Source of the DNA: a bacterium
GTDB lineage: Bacteria > Planctomycetota > J058 > JAJDCP01
Reading direction: 5' to 3'
DNA: 13,576 nucleotides
Assembly (NCBI GenBank): GCA_030428695.1
Contig: JAUIEM010000276.1
Coordinates: 1-13,576 of the forward strand
Below are positions 1-6,937 of the stretch, one piece after another. The position numbers and the translations under genes are program-made. The notes below the pieces were generated by a model that was given only the letters and a program-made list of their open reading frames with translations, searched no databases and was not told the DNA's origin. Numbering within the stretch: position 1 is the first letter of the stretch; each line of letters opens with the position of its first letter.

Positions 1-397
1 ACCTCGGATACGGTTCAGAACACCATATGCTGGGAGGATGCGCGGTACCCGGCAGCGTGTCCGTACGGCAGCGCACACAGCGACACGAGCGGCTGGCGCG
101 ATTCGCAGGATCCTCGGAGCGGGATCGCTCGCGTACGACGACGCGGGATGGGCTGCGCGAGCGGCCGCCGCCGACGCCCCCCGGCCCCGACGGGCCTTGC
201 CCCGGAGGCCACGCGGCTTCTGCCCACGCTGCGGAAGCGCACGGCGCGCGCCCTCGACGCCTGGCTGCCGACGGCGACCCCGCTCGGCTTCCGTCGCCGC
301 CACCGTGCTCGGGCTCGCCTTCGTCGCCTGAGCCCTCCCTCGCCAGCGGGCTCCCTCTCCGGTACACTGTCCGGCTTTCTACGAAGGAGAGCGCCCG
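1..397. other. Upstream region without a confident gene
   Basis: No gene can be called with confidence here. An ATG-to-TGA reading of 97 codons exists at 38-331 (+). It is extremely Arg/Ala-rich, has weaker G/C third-position bias than the genes further on, and the only GGGAGG lies immediately against its ATG. Its last 14 residues (ASVAATVLGLAFVA) look like a membrane helix, and it holds a CPRCG motif. Frame 1 is open from the left edge and also has protein-like stretches, around 1-120 and 190-290. The region may therefore be the frameshifted or decayed tail of an upstream gene. The last 60 bases carry the likely promoter and RBS of the tricorn gene. Confidence 0.4.
340..368 (+). promoter_or_regulatory. 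Candidate sigma70-type promoter of the tricorn gene
   Basis: TCGCCA (340-345, 4/6 to TTGACA), a 17-base spacer and TACACT (363-368, 4/6 to TATAAT) lie about 30 bases before the ATG at 398. An AAGGAG ribosome site follows at 384-389. Both boxes are imperfect, so this is a plausible but unproven call. Confidence 0.35.
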
Positions 398-3300
398 ATG
401 GCAGTCGCGGGCTACTACCGCTGGCCGACCCTGGGAGACGACGAGCTCGTCTTCGTCTCCGAGGACGACCTGTGGGTCTGTCCCCGCGACGGCGGCGACG
501 CCTTCCGCCTGACCGAGCACCGGGGGCTGTGCAGCGAGCCCTGCATCTCCCCCGACGGCACCCACGTCGCCTACCTCGCGCGCGAGGAGGGTCCCGCCGA
601 GGTCTACTGCATGCCCCTGGCCGGCGGCCGCCCGCGGCGGCTGAGCTTCACGACCGCGAGCGGGGTGTGCGGCTGGGATCCCGCCGGGCGCATCGTCTTC
701 AAGAGCAGCGCGGACCAGCCCAGCGAGCGGGCGGAGGTGTTGTTCGCCGTAGACCCCGCAGGCGGGCTGCCGGAGGCGCTTCCCTACGGCCCGGCCCACG
801 CCGTCGCTTACGGCCCGCGCCTGGTGCTCGGCCGCAACACCGAGGACCCGGCCCGCTGGAAGCGCTACCGGGGCGGCGCCGTCGGGGTGCTCTTTGTCGC
901 GGACGGCGACGGCTTCCGGCCGCTGGTCGAGCTCGACGGCAACCTCGCCTGCCCGATGTGGCTCGGCGAGCGGGTGTTCTTCATCTCCGACCACGACGGC
1001 ACGGGCAACCTCTGGTCCTGTGCCGCCGACGGCAGCGACCTGCGCAAGGAGACGCGCCACGAGGACTTCTACGTCCGCCACGCCCAGGCCCGCGGCGGCA
1101 GCGTGGTGTACGCCTGCGGGGCGGCGCTGTACCGCTTCGACCGCGACGAGGGCAGCCGCCGCCTCGAGGTGCGACTGCGCTCCTCGCGCACCCAGTGCCA
1201 GCGCCGCTTCGTGCCGGCCTCCGCCTACTTCGAGAGCGCCGAGCTCGACGGCTCCGGCACCCACCTCGCGGCGGTGGTGCGCGGCAAGCTGCTGACGGGA
1301 GGACCGTGGGAAGGGCCGGTCGCGCGCCGCGGTGAAGCCCAGGGGGTGCGCTACCGGCTCGCGGAGTTCCTGCCCGCGCCGCAAGAGGAGGACGCCCCGC
1401 CGAGCGACCGGGAGGCGCTGCTCTGCATCTCCGACCGCGGCGGCGAGGAGCGCCTCGAGCTCTTCCCCGCCGACCACACCGCGGCGCCGACCCGCTTCGA
1501 GGAGCTCGACCTCGGCGTCGCCCTCGAGCTGATCGTCGCCTCCGCGCGCCGGGTGCTGATCAGCAACCACCGCCGCGAGCTGCTCTCCGTCGATCTCGAG
1601 GAGCGCCGCGTCGAGGTCCTCGAGCGCAACGCCTTCTCGCCGGTGCAGGACCTCGAGCTCTCGCCCTGCGGTGGCTGGCTCGCGTACAGCGCCGCCGAGA
1701 CCCGCGAGACGCGCTCGATCATCCTGCTGCGCCTCGAGGACCGGCTGCGGTTGGTCGCGACGCCGCCCCTGTTCCGGGATGTGCACCCGAGCTTCGACCC
1801 GGACGGGCGCTTCGTCTGCTTCCTCTCCTGCCGCACCTTCCACCACGGGCTCGAGAGCTTCTTCCACGACCCGGAGTTCCGCTCCGGGATGCGGCCCTAC
1901 CTGGTGCTGCTGTCCGCCGCCGCCCCCGACCCCTTCGAGAGCCACCCGCGCCCGCCCGAGGGCTGCGACGACAAGGACGACGAAGAAGACGAAGAGGAAG
2001 AGGACGAAGAGGAATCGGAGGATCAGGAGGAAGGCGCGGAGGCCGACGCCGACGCGCCCGCGCCGATCCTCGAGATCGACGCCGAGGGACTGTGCACCCG
2101 CGTGCTGCGCTTCCCCGTCGAGGAGGGCGCCTACGGCCAGATCGAGGCGCTCCGCGGCAAGGTGCTGTACACCGTCTTCCCCGACGGCGACGACGAGCCC
2201 GACGAGGAAGACCGGGACCACGACGAGGCCGAGGGCGAGCTCAAGGTGTACGAGTGGAAGTCCCGCAAGGAGGAGCTCCTCCTCGACGGCGTCGAGGGCT
2301 TCTCCCTCTCCCGCGACCGCAAGGCCCTGCTGGTCTACACCGGCCACGCCCTGCGCGTGCTCAAGGCCGGCGAGAAGCCGCCCGAAGGCCCGGAGACCCC
2401 GGGCCGGGCGAGCGGTATCGTGCCCTGGTCGCGCTTCCGCGTCGAGGTCGAGCCGACCCGCGAGTGGGCGCAGATGTTCCGGGAGATCTGGCGCCTGCAG
2501 CGCGACTACTTCTGGGTCGAGGACATGGGCGGCGTCGACTGGGACGCCTGCTACGCCCGCTACGCCCCGCTGGTCGAGCGGGTCGGCTGCCGGTCGGAGT
2601 TCTCCGACCTGGTCTGGGAGCTGCACGGCGAGCTCGGCACCTCCCACGCCTACGAGCGCGGCGGCGACTACGCCCGGCCGCCGACCTACCCGGTCGGGGC
2701 CCTCGGCGCCGACTTCGCCTGGGACGAGGCCGGGGGCTACCGCATCGAGCGCATCCTGGCCGGCGAGCCCTGGGACCCGACCACCCGCTCCCCGCTGACC
2801 GTCCCCGGCGTCGATGTCCGGGTCGGCGACGTGCTGCTCGCGGTCGACCAGACCCGCCTCGGCCGCCATCTCGCGCCGCCCGAAGCCCTCGTGCACAAGG
2901 CGGGCCGGCCGGTGCGCCTGCGGCTGCTGCGCGACGGCGAGGAGCGCGAGGCCGAGGTCCGCACCCTCAAGGGCGAGCGCGCCCTGCGCTACCGCCAGTG
3001 GGTGCTCGGCAACCGGGCGCGGGTGCACGAGGCGAGCGCCGGGCGGCTCGGCTACGTGCACGTGCCGGACATGGGCGCGACCGGCTACTCCGACTTCATG
3101 CGCCACTACTTCTCGGAGTGGAACCGCGACGGGCTGCTGGTCGACGTGCGCTACAACGGCGGGGGCAACGTCTCCCAGCTGATCCTCGGCCGGCTGACGC
3201 GCACCCGCCTCGGCTACGACGTGTCGCGCTGGGAGACCCCGGAGCCCTACCCCTCCGAGTCGGTGCGCGGGCCGCTGATCGCGCTGTGCAACGAGCACTC

Positions 3301-3658
3301 GGGCTCCGACGGCGACATCTTCTGCCACGGCTTCCAGGTGATGGGCCTCGGCCCCCTGGTCGGCACCCGCACCTGGGGCGGGGTGATCGGCATCCTCCCC
3401 CGCCGCGAGCTGGTCGACGGCAGCTGGACCACCCAGCCGGAGTTCGCCTTCTGGTCCGCCCGCGACGGCTGGACCATCGAGAACGGCGGCGTGACGCCGG
3501 ACATCGAGGTCGCGCTGCCGGTGGCCGCGAGCGCGCGGGATCCGCAGCTCGAGGCGGCGATCGCGGAGGGCCTGCGGCGCCTCGCCGAGCTCCCGCCGCG
3601 TCCGGATTTCGGGCGACGGAGGACGAAAGATGTTGACAGCCGGGAGGGGCGGGCCTAA
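398..3658 (+). CDS. Tricorn protease homologue (peptidase family S41)
   Basis: This is a large cytosolic serine protease, 1086 residues, close to the archaeal tricorn (about 1070), which trims peptides made by other proteases. The N-terminal half holds beta-propeller repeats of the form SPDG...YLA / SDHDGxxNLW (near residues 50, 195, 425 and 465). A Glu/Asp-rich low-complexity insert follows (about 523-553), with a second acidic run near 595-613. The C1 region contains GTSH (Ser749, His750). A PDZ-like domain lies about 770-860. The C2 region has the DVRYNGGGN core, NEHSGSDGD with nucleophile Ser970 and Asp971, and ENGGVTPDIEV with Glu1028. These match the tricorn Ser745/His746/Ser965/Glu1023 set, so it should be active. 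The start is supported by AAGGAG eight bases before the ATG. No signal peptide is visible. No tricorn-interacting factor genes are adjacent. The stop codon overlaps the tRNA promoter. Confidence 0.95.
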   Translation: MAVAGYYRWPTLGDDELVFVSEDDLWVCPRDGGDAFRLTEHRGLCSEPCISPDGTHVAYLAREEGPAEVYCMPLAGGRPRRLSFTTASGVCGWDPAGRIVFKSSADQPSERAEVLFAVDPAGGLPEALPYGPAHAVAYGPRLVLGRNTEDPARWKRYRGGAVGVLFVADGDGFRPLVELDGNLACPMWLGERVFFISDHDGTGNLWSCAADGSDLRKETRHEDFYVRHAQARGGSVVYACGAALYRFDRDEGSRRLEVRLRSSRTQCQRRFVPASAYFESAELDGSGTHLAAVVRGKLLTGGPWEGPVARRGEAQGVRYRLAEFLPAPQEEDAPPSDREALLCISDRGGEERLELFPADHTAAPTRFEELDLGVALELIVASARRVLISNHRRELLSVDLEERRVEVLERNAFSPVQDLELSPCGGWLAYSAAETRETRSIILLRLEDRLRLVATPPLFRDVHPSFDPDGRFVCFLSCRTFHHGLESFFHDPEFRSGMRPYLVLLSAAAPDPFESHPRPPEGCDDKDDEEDEEEEDEEESEDQEEGAEADADAPAPILEIDAEGLCTRVLRFPVEEGAYGQIEALRGKVLYTVFPDGDDEPDEEDRDHDEAEGELKVYEWKSRKEELLLDGVEGFSLSRDRKALLVYTGHALRVLKAGEKPPEGPETPGRASGIVPWSRFRVEVEPTREWAQMFREIWRLQRDYFWVEDMGGVDWDACYARYAPLVERVGCRSEFSDLVWELHGELGTSHAYERGGDYARPPTYPVGALGADFAWDEAGGYRIERILAGEPWDPTTRSPLTVPGVDVRVGDVLLAVDQTRLGRHLAPPEALVHKAGRPVRLRLLRDGEEREAEVRTLKGERALRYRQWVLGNRARVHEASAGRLGYVHVPDMGATGYSDFMRHYFSEWNRDGLLVDVRYNGGGNVSQLILGRLTRTRLGYDVSRWETPEPYPSESVRGPLIALCNEHSGSDGDIFCHGFQVMGLGPLVGTRTWGGVIGILPRRELVDGSWTTQPEFAFWSARDGWTIENGGVTPDIEVALPVAASARDPQLEAAIAEGLRRLAELPPRPDFGRRRTKDVDSREGRA

Positions 3659-3661
3659 AGT
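3633..3661 (+). promoter_or_regulatory. Sigma70 promoter of the tRNA gene
   Basis: A perfect TTGACA (3633-3638), a 17-base spacer and TAAAGT (3656-3661) end 14 bases before the tRNA. The -35 box lies inside the last codons of the tricorn gene and the -10 box starts with that gene's TAA stop (3656-3658). Transcription would begin near 3668, giving a leader of under ten bases. This is the strongest promoter match in the window. Confidence 0.85.
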
Positions 3662-3675
3662 ACCCGCCGCGTTGT

Positions 3676-3748
3676 GGCGACGTAGCTCAGTCGGTAGAGC
3701 GGGGGATTCATAAGCCCTAGGTCACTGGTTCAAGTCCAGTCGTCGCTA
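3676..3748 (+). tRNA. tRNA-Met (anticodon CAT), elongator type
   Basis: A 73-nt cloverleaf is visible. The acceptor arms GGCGACG and CGTCGCT pair over seven positions with a G-U at the first pair, and the discriminator base is A. The D arm is GCTC...GAGC, the anticodon is CAT at 3709-3711 in the loop TTCATAA, and the T arm is ACTGG-TTCAAGT-CCAGT. The terminal CCA is not encoded (the next bases are TCT). The GGCxACGTAGCTCAG start resembles elongator tRNA-Met rather than the initiator. A tRNA-Ile2 with a lysidine-modified CAT anticodon is the main alternative. The anticodon stem has one A-G mismatch next to the loop. Confidence 0.93.
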
Positions 3749-3754
3749 TCTCCA

Positions 3755-3782
3755 GGCCGCACATCCTCCGGGATGTGCGGCC
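3755..3782 (+). terminator. Hairpin terminator after the tRNA
   Basis: GGCCGCACATCC and its exact reverse complement flank a TCCG tetraloop, giving a perfect 12-bp stem that starts six bases after the tRNA. The downstream T content is poor (TTGGCGTT), so it may act as a weak intrinsic terminator or as a processing and stability element. Being symmetrical, it could also stop transcripts of the convergent gene ending at 3832. Confidence 0.7.
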
Positions 3783-3788
3783 TTGGCG

Positions 3789-3828
3789 TTGGATGTTCGT
3801 CCGGGGCGCCCCCTTCCTTCACATCCAA
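3789..3828 (-). terminator. Second inverted repeat, possible terminator for the minus-strand gene
   Basis: TTGGATGT (3789-3796) and ACATCCAA (3821-3828) form 8-bp arms. The perfect palindrome GGGGCGCCCC (3803-3812) lies between them. It begins just beyond the TAG of the minus-strand gene. The GGATGT/ACATCC sequence is shared with the neighbouring 12-bp hairpin, so the two structures could pair alternatively. Confidence 0.4.
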
Positions 3829-3831
3829 ACC

Positions 3832-4494
3832 CTACTGGCACTGCGCCTCGGCCTTGCGCAGCTGCTTGTGCAGCTCCGAGCCCTTCGGCACCAGGCGCGC
3901 GGCACCGATCAGCTGCAGCTTGCAGATCGAGCGGCCATCGCTGGTGTGCTCGTTCGGGTTCTTCATCGCGATCTTCATCTTGCTGCGGGCGATCTGCTCG
4001 AGCTGGGCGAACTTGCTGGCCAGCGACCGCAGCTCGGGGGCGAAACGCTTCGCGGTGGTGAAGTAGGCGAAGGCCTGGGCGTACTGCAGGCCGCTCATCG
4101 CGAGCGTGCCCTTGTAGAAATAGCAGATCGCGGCCAGTTTGCGGATCCGGGGGACGTGCTTCATCGCCAGCCCCCCGAGCGGCCGGGTCAACTGCATCGC
4201 GCGCAGCAGCTCGGGGGCGGCGGTGTCGAACTCGCGCTTGTCGTAGGCCGCGAGGCCGACGCGGTAGGCCTTCACGAAGGCCTTCATGTGGTTGTACAGG
4301 CCCTTGTCGCTCCGCCTGGAGGCGATGCGCAACGCCTCGTCGAAGCGCCCGCTCGCGAAGGCGAGCACCGCCCCCAACCGACCCGTCGCCGAGGGGCCGG
4401 CGGTCGGCTTCCCCAGCTCTTTGCGTTTGGCGTCCAGCTGCTTCTGCAGCGCGCGGATCTTCGCCTGCAGCCGCGCGATCTTCTTGTCACTCAT
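3832..4494 (-). CDS. Unrecognised helical protein with N-terminal coiled coil
   Basis: This 220-residue protein belongs to no family I recognise. Residues 1-28 form a clear Lys/Gln/Leu coiled coil (KKIARLQAKIRALQKQLDAK). A short Pro/Gly linker follows. About 40-165 is a run of Ala-rich amphipathic helices resembling degenerate tetratricopeptide repeats (for example the AYFTTAKRFAPELRSLA stretch). The basic C-terminal tail contains two Cys, one of them the penultimate residue. No signal peptide or membrane segment is seen, so it is probably a soluble scaffold or adaptor. The ATG has a strong GAGGAGGG ribosome site, six bases upstream and enclosed in a hairpin. It stands alone, convergent with the tRNA and divergent from the desaturase operon. 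The call that it is a gene is firm; the function is unknown. Confidence 0.8.
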   Translation of the reverse strand: MSDKKIARLQAKIRALQKQLDAKRKELGKPTAGPSATGRLGAVLAFASGRFDEALRIASRRSDKGLYNHMKAFVKAYRVGLAAYDKREFDTAAPELLRAMQLTRPLGGLAMKHVPRIRKLAAICYFYKGTLAMSGLQYAQAFAYFTTAKRFAPELRSLASKFAQLEQIARSKMKIAMKNPNEHTSDGRSICKLQLIGAARLVPKGSELHKQLRKAEAQCQ

Positions 4495-4500
4495 CGACCA

Positions 4501-4521
4501 CCCTCCTCTGGCTGAGGAGGG
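4501..4521 (-). promoter_or_regulatory. SD-sequestering hairpin in front of the coiled-coil gene
   Basis: On the minus strand CCCTCCTC-AGCCA-GAGGAGGG forms an 8-bp stem with a 5-base loop. The 3' arm is the Shine-Dalgarno itself, seven bases from the ATG at 4494. When folded the RBS is fully paired, so translation is probably conditional or needs unfolding by an RNA-binding factor or temperature. Confidence 0.6.
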
Positions 4522-4804
4522 TCGGAAGCAAGGCCTGTACCGATCCCGAGCAGCCCTCCATCAGGCGGCGGGAGGAGGAATCCCCCGAGATCTTCGCGGA
4601 GCCGGGTGTACGGATTCCGGACGCACCCGACACCCCTGCGCGCGCAGGTCATCTGTCCATGCAGTGCAGGGCATCCGTGCAGCGGATGTCCATCCTCCGG
4701 CGAAGCGAGGACAGGTGATCCGCGGCACCCCGCCCCGCAGGCCGCTCGCGGACCCGGCACGCGATGTGTTCCCCATCGTCTGTCTCCGACACCGAGGAAA
4801 GAGG
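4522..4804. other. Divergent intergenic region with palindromes
   Basis: This space separates the minus-strand coiled-coil gene from the plus-strand desaturase operon and should contain both promoters. I see no good -35/-10 pair for either. It does hold the perfect 14-bp palindrome CCTGCGCGCGCAGG (4635-4648). It also holds overlapping inverted repeats CATCCG-TGCAG-CGGATG (4672-4688) and GGATG-TC-CATCC (4684-4695), which cannot fold at the same time. Short readings through it have no ribosome site or typical codon bias. Confidence 0.5.
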
Positions 4805-5563
4805 ATGTTCATCGTCTGGGTGTTCGCGATCGCCTTCGTCGCCCTGGCGGCGGAGCGCCTGCGGCCCGGCTGGAAGCTGCCGAAGGTCCAGGGCTGGATG
4901 CGGCGGGTGGTGCTGCTCAACGGCTTCCAGCTCGCCAGCGTGTTCATCGCCGGCTGGACCTGGGACCACGCCTTCCAGTCCTGGTCGCTGTTCCGCCTCG
5001 ACTCCCTGGCCGCGCCGCTGGCCGGGCTGCTCGTGTACGTGATCCAGACCTTCATCTACTACTGGTGGCACCGCTGGCGGCACACGGTGCCGTGGTTGTG
5101 GCGGGTCTTCCACCAGGTCCACCACTCGCCGCGCCGCATCGAGGTGCTGACCTCGTTCTACAAGCACCCCTTCGAGATCGTCGCGAACAGCCTGCTGACC
5201 TCGAGCATCGTCTACACCCTGCTCGGCGCCGGCCTCGAGGCGGCCGCCTGGAACACGCTGTTCTCGGCCTCGGCGGAGTTCTTCTACCACCTGAACATGA
5301 AGACGCCGGTCTGGGTCGGCTACGTGATCCAGCGCCCGGAGATGCACCACGTCCACCACCAGCGCGACCGGCACAGCAGCAACTACGGCGACCTGCCGCT
5401 GTGGGACATGCTGTTCGGCACCTACGAGAACCCGCGGGAGTTCACCGCCGAGTGCGGCTTCGACCCGGCGCTCGAGCTCGAGCTCGGCGCGATGCTCCGC
5501 TGCACGGACGTCCACGAGCGGGCCCGGGAAGCTGCACCGGCCCTGACGGAGGCGAGCCCGTGA
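4805..5563 (+). CDS. Sterol desaturase / fatty acid hydroxylase family membrane enzyme
   Basis: This is a 252-residue integral membrane di-iron enzyme of the fatty acid hydroxylase superfamily, which inserts oxygen or a double bond into sterol, carotenoid or lipid chains using O2. The three diagnostic His clusters are present: HRWRH (89-93), HQVHH (103-107) and HHVHH (181-185). Further conserved neighbours include FYxHxN and NYGDLPLWDMLFGTY. Hydrophobic segments lie about 1-16, 38-52, 66-84 and 125-145. The ATG at 4805 was chosen because GAGGA lies about six bases upstream and the protein begins directly with a membrane segment; longer in-frame readings run into non-coding sequence. Its TGA shares the A with the ATG of the next gene, so it heads a three-gene operon. 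The exact substrate cannot be told. Confidence 0.93.
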   Translation: MFIVWVFAIAFVALAAERLRPGWKLPKVQGWMRRVVLLNGFQLASVFIAGWTWDHAFQSWSLFRLDSLAAPLAGLLVYVIQTFIYYWWHRWRHTVPWLWRVFHQVHHSPRRIEVLTSFYKHPFEIVANSLLTSSIVYTLLGAGLEAAAWNTLFSASAEFFYHLNMKTPVWVGYVIQRPEMHHVHHQRDRHSSNYGDLPLWDMLFGTYENPREFTAECGFDPALELELGAMLRCTDVHERAREAAPALTEASP

Positions 5564-6042
5564 TGCGCAAGCTCGGCCTCGGCCTGCTGGTCGCCCTCGG
5601 CCTGAGCCACGTCGCCGGCAGCCTGCTCACCCCGCTGTGGCCCGGGCCCGGCAAGCTGCTCGCCGGCCTCGGCCAGGCGAGCCTGGCGGCGCCCCACCCG
5701 CGGGTGTTCTGCCAGGTCGGGCCGTACGAGCCCTTCCGCTACGCCTTCACCCTCGAGCTGGAGGAGGACGACGGAAGCTGGACCCGCGTCGCCCTCGACG
5801 CCGAGCGCTACAGCCGCATCGCCGGGCCCTACATGTACCGGAACGTGTACGGGGCGGTGCTCGCCTTCGGGCCCTTCATCGAGCCCGCAACCCGCGACGC
5901 GATCCTGTGCTTCGGCCTCGAGGATGGCGACCTGCTCGCCCCCCTCGACCGCGAGGCGCCGCCGCGGCGCGTGCGGATCCACATCGAAGCGCGGGGCGGC
6001 GGCGAGGCGCCTCCGGTCCTGGAGGTCGCCCGCGATGGCTGA
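5563..6042 (+). CDS. Small membrane-anchored protein of unknown function
   Basis: This 159-residue protein has an N-terminal hydrophobic helix (about 3-22, probably an uncleaved anchor) with a second weakly hydrophobic stretch at about 30-45. The rest is a soluble domain of alternating polar and hydrophobic strands, containing PYEPFRYAFTLELEEDDGSW, the motif YMYRNVYGAVLAFGP and an Arg-rich end. I recognise no family. It starts on the ATG overlapping the previous stop (TGATG) with GGAGG ten bases upstream. It overlaps the HTTM gene by eight bases, so the three proteins are translationally coupled. A periplasm-facing or membrane-proximal partner of the two flanking membrane proteins is the simplest reading. 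Confidence 0.85.
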   Translation: MRKLGLGLLVALGLSHVAGSLLTPLWPGPGKLLAGLGQASLAAPHPRVFCQVGPYEPFRYAFTLELEEDDGSWTRVALDAERYSRIAGPYMYRNVYGAVLAFGPFIEPATRDAILCFGLEDGDLLAPLDREAPPRRVRIHIEARGGGEAPPVLEVARDG

Positions 6043-6937
6043 GACCCTGCTCGCCCCCCCGACAACGGAGCGCGGCCTCGGCCTGCTCGGCGACCGGCTC
6101 GCGGTCTTCCGCATCGCCTTCGGCCTCTACTTCGCCGTGCTGTTCGCGCGGCTCCTGCCCTGGGCGGAGAAGATGTACAGCGCCGCGGGCATGCTGCCCG
6201 ACGCGGCGCTCAGCCCCCTGCACGGGAAGGTCCCGAACCCGCTCTTCACCTGGGACAGCCCCCTCGCGCTGCAGCTCCTCTGCGGCGGGCTGGTGCTGCT
6301 CTCGCTGTGCTACGCCGTCGGCCTGCGCTATCGGCTGTGCGCGGTGCTGATGTGGGCGGGCTGGACCTTCCTCTGGCAGCGCAACCCCTTCACCCTCAAC
6401 CCGTCGATGCCCTTCAACGGCTGGCTGATGCTCGCGACGGTGTTCCTGCCGGCGCGCCCGCCGTGGTCCCTCGACCGGCTGCTGGCCGGACCGGACCCCT
6501 CCCGGCCGGCGCGGGTTCCGATCCCCCCCGACGTCGTGCGCGCCGCCTGGATCGTGATGGCGGTCGCCTACTCCTGGTCGGGCTGGACCAAGCTGCTCAG
6601 CGCGGGCTGGCGCAGCGGCGAAGCGGTCGGGCTGATCCTCGACGGGCCCCTCGCCCGGCCGGCCTTCTGGGTGGACGGGCTGCGCGCCGCCCCGGCCTGG
6701 CTCTGGATGGGCCTGACCTGGGCGACCCTCGGGCTCGAGCTGCTGTTCGCGCCGCTGTGCCTGTTCCGGCGCGGGCGCATGCTGGCCTGGGGCGGGATGG
6801 TGGGGATGCACGTCGGGCTGGTCTTCGTCATCCAGTTCGCCGAGCTCAGCCTCGGCATGATGCTCATCCACCTGTTGACCTTCGACCCGGCCTGGCTCAG
6901 GCGCCCTCCTGCGCCTCGGCCTGCTGCTCCGCGCTGA
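6035..6937 (+). CDS. HTTM-domain multi-pass membrane protein
   Basis: This 300-residue protein resembles the membrane part of vitamin K-dependent gamma-carboxylase (HTTM domain), without the lumenal carboxylase domain. Family hallmarks are FRIAFGLYFAVLFARLLPW followed by AGMLPD in the first helix, WQRNPFTLNPS with FNGWLMLATVFLPARP, and AYSWSGWTKLLSAGWRSGEAV. Hydrophobic helices lie roughly at 20-42, 78-95, 98-118, 128-146, 165-185, 222-245 and 256-282. Bacterial HTTM proteins have no settled reaction. Being in one operon with a lipid hydroxylase suggests a role in modifying membrane lipid or a carotenoid/sterol-like molecule (inference). The ATG is preceded by GGAGG at nine bases. The 3' end overlaps the convergent zinc-finger gene by 41 bases. 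Confidence 0.9.
   Translation: MAETLLAPPTTERGLGLLGDRLAVFRIAFGLYFAVLFARLLPWAEKMYSAAGMLPDAALSPLHGKVPNPLFTWDSPLALQLLCGGLVLLSLCYAVGLRYRLCAVLMWAGWTFLWQRNPFTLNPSMPFNGWLMLATVFLPARPPWSLDRLLAGPDPSRPARVPIPPDVVRAAWIVMAVAYSWSGWTKLLSAGWRSGEAVGLILDGPLARPAFWVDGLRAAPAWLWMGLTWATLGLELLFAPLCLFRRGRMLAWGGMVGMHVGLVFVIQFAELSLGMMLIHLLTFDPAWLRRPPAPRPAAPR

Noticed and set aside
2092..3636. A 514-codon plus-strand frame inside the tricorn gene
   Set aside because: It is an Arg/Ala/Gly-rich out-of-frame shadow of the protease C-terminal half, where all catalytic motifs lie in the other frame.
3676..3748. tRNA gene used as an integration site for a mobile element
   Set aside because: No integrase, no repeated tRNA 3' end elsewhere in the window and no change in composition beyond the tRNA.
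4491..4760. An 89-codon minus-strand frame in the divergent intergenic region
   Set aside because: No RBS, Pro/Gly/Arg-rich composition, and it overlaps the RBS hairpin of the real gene.
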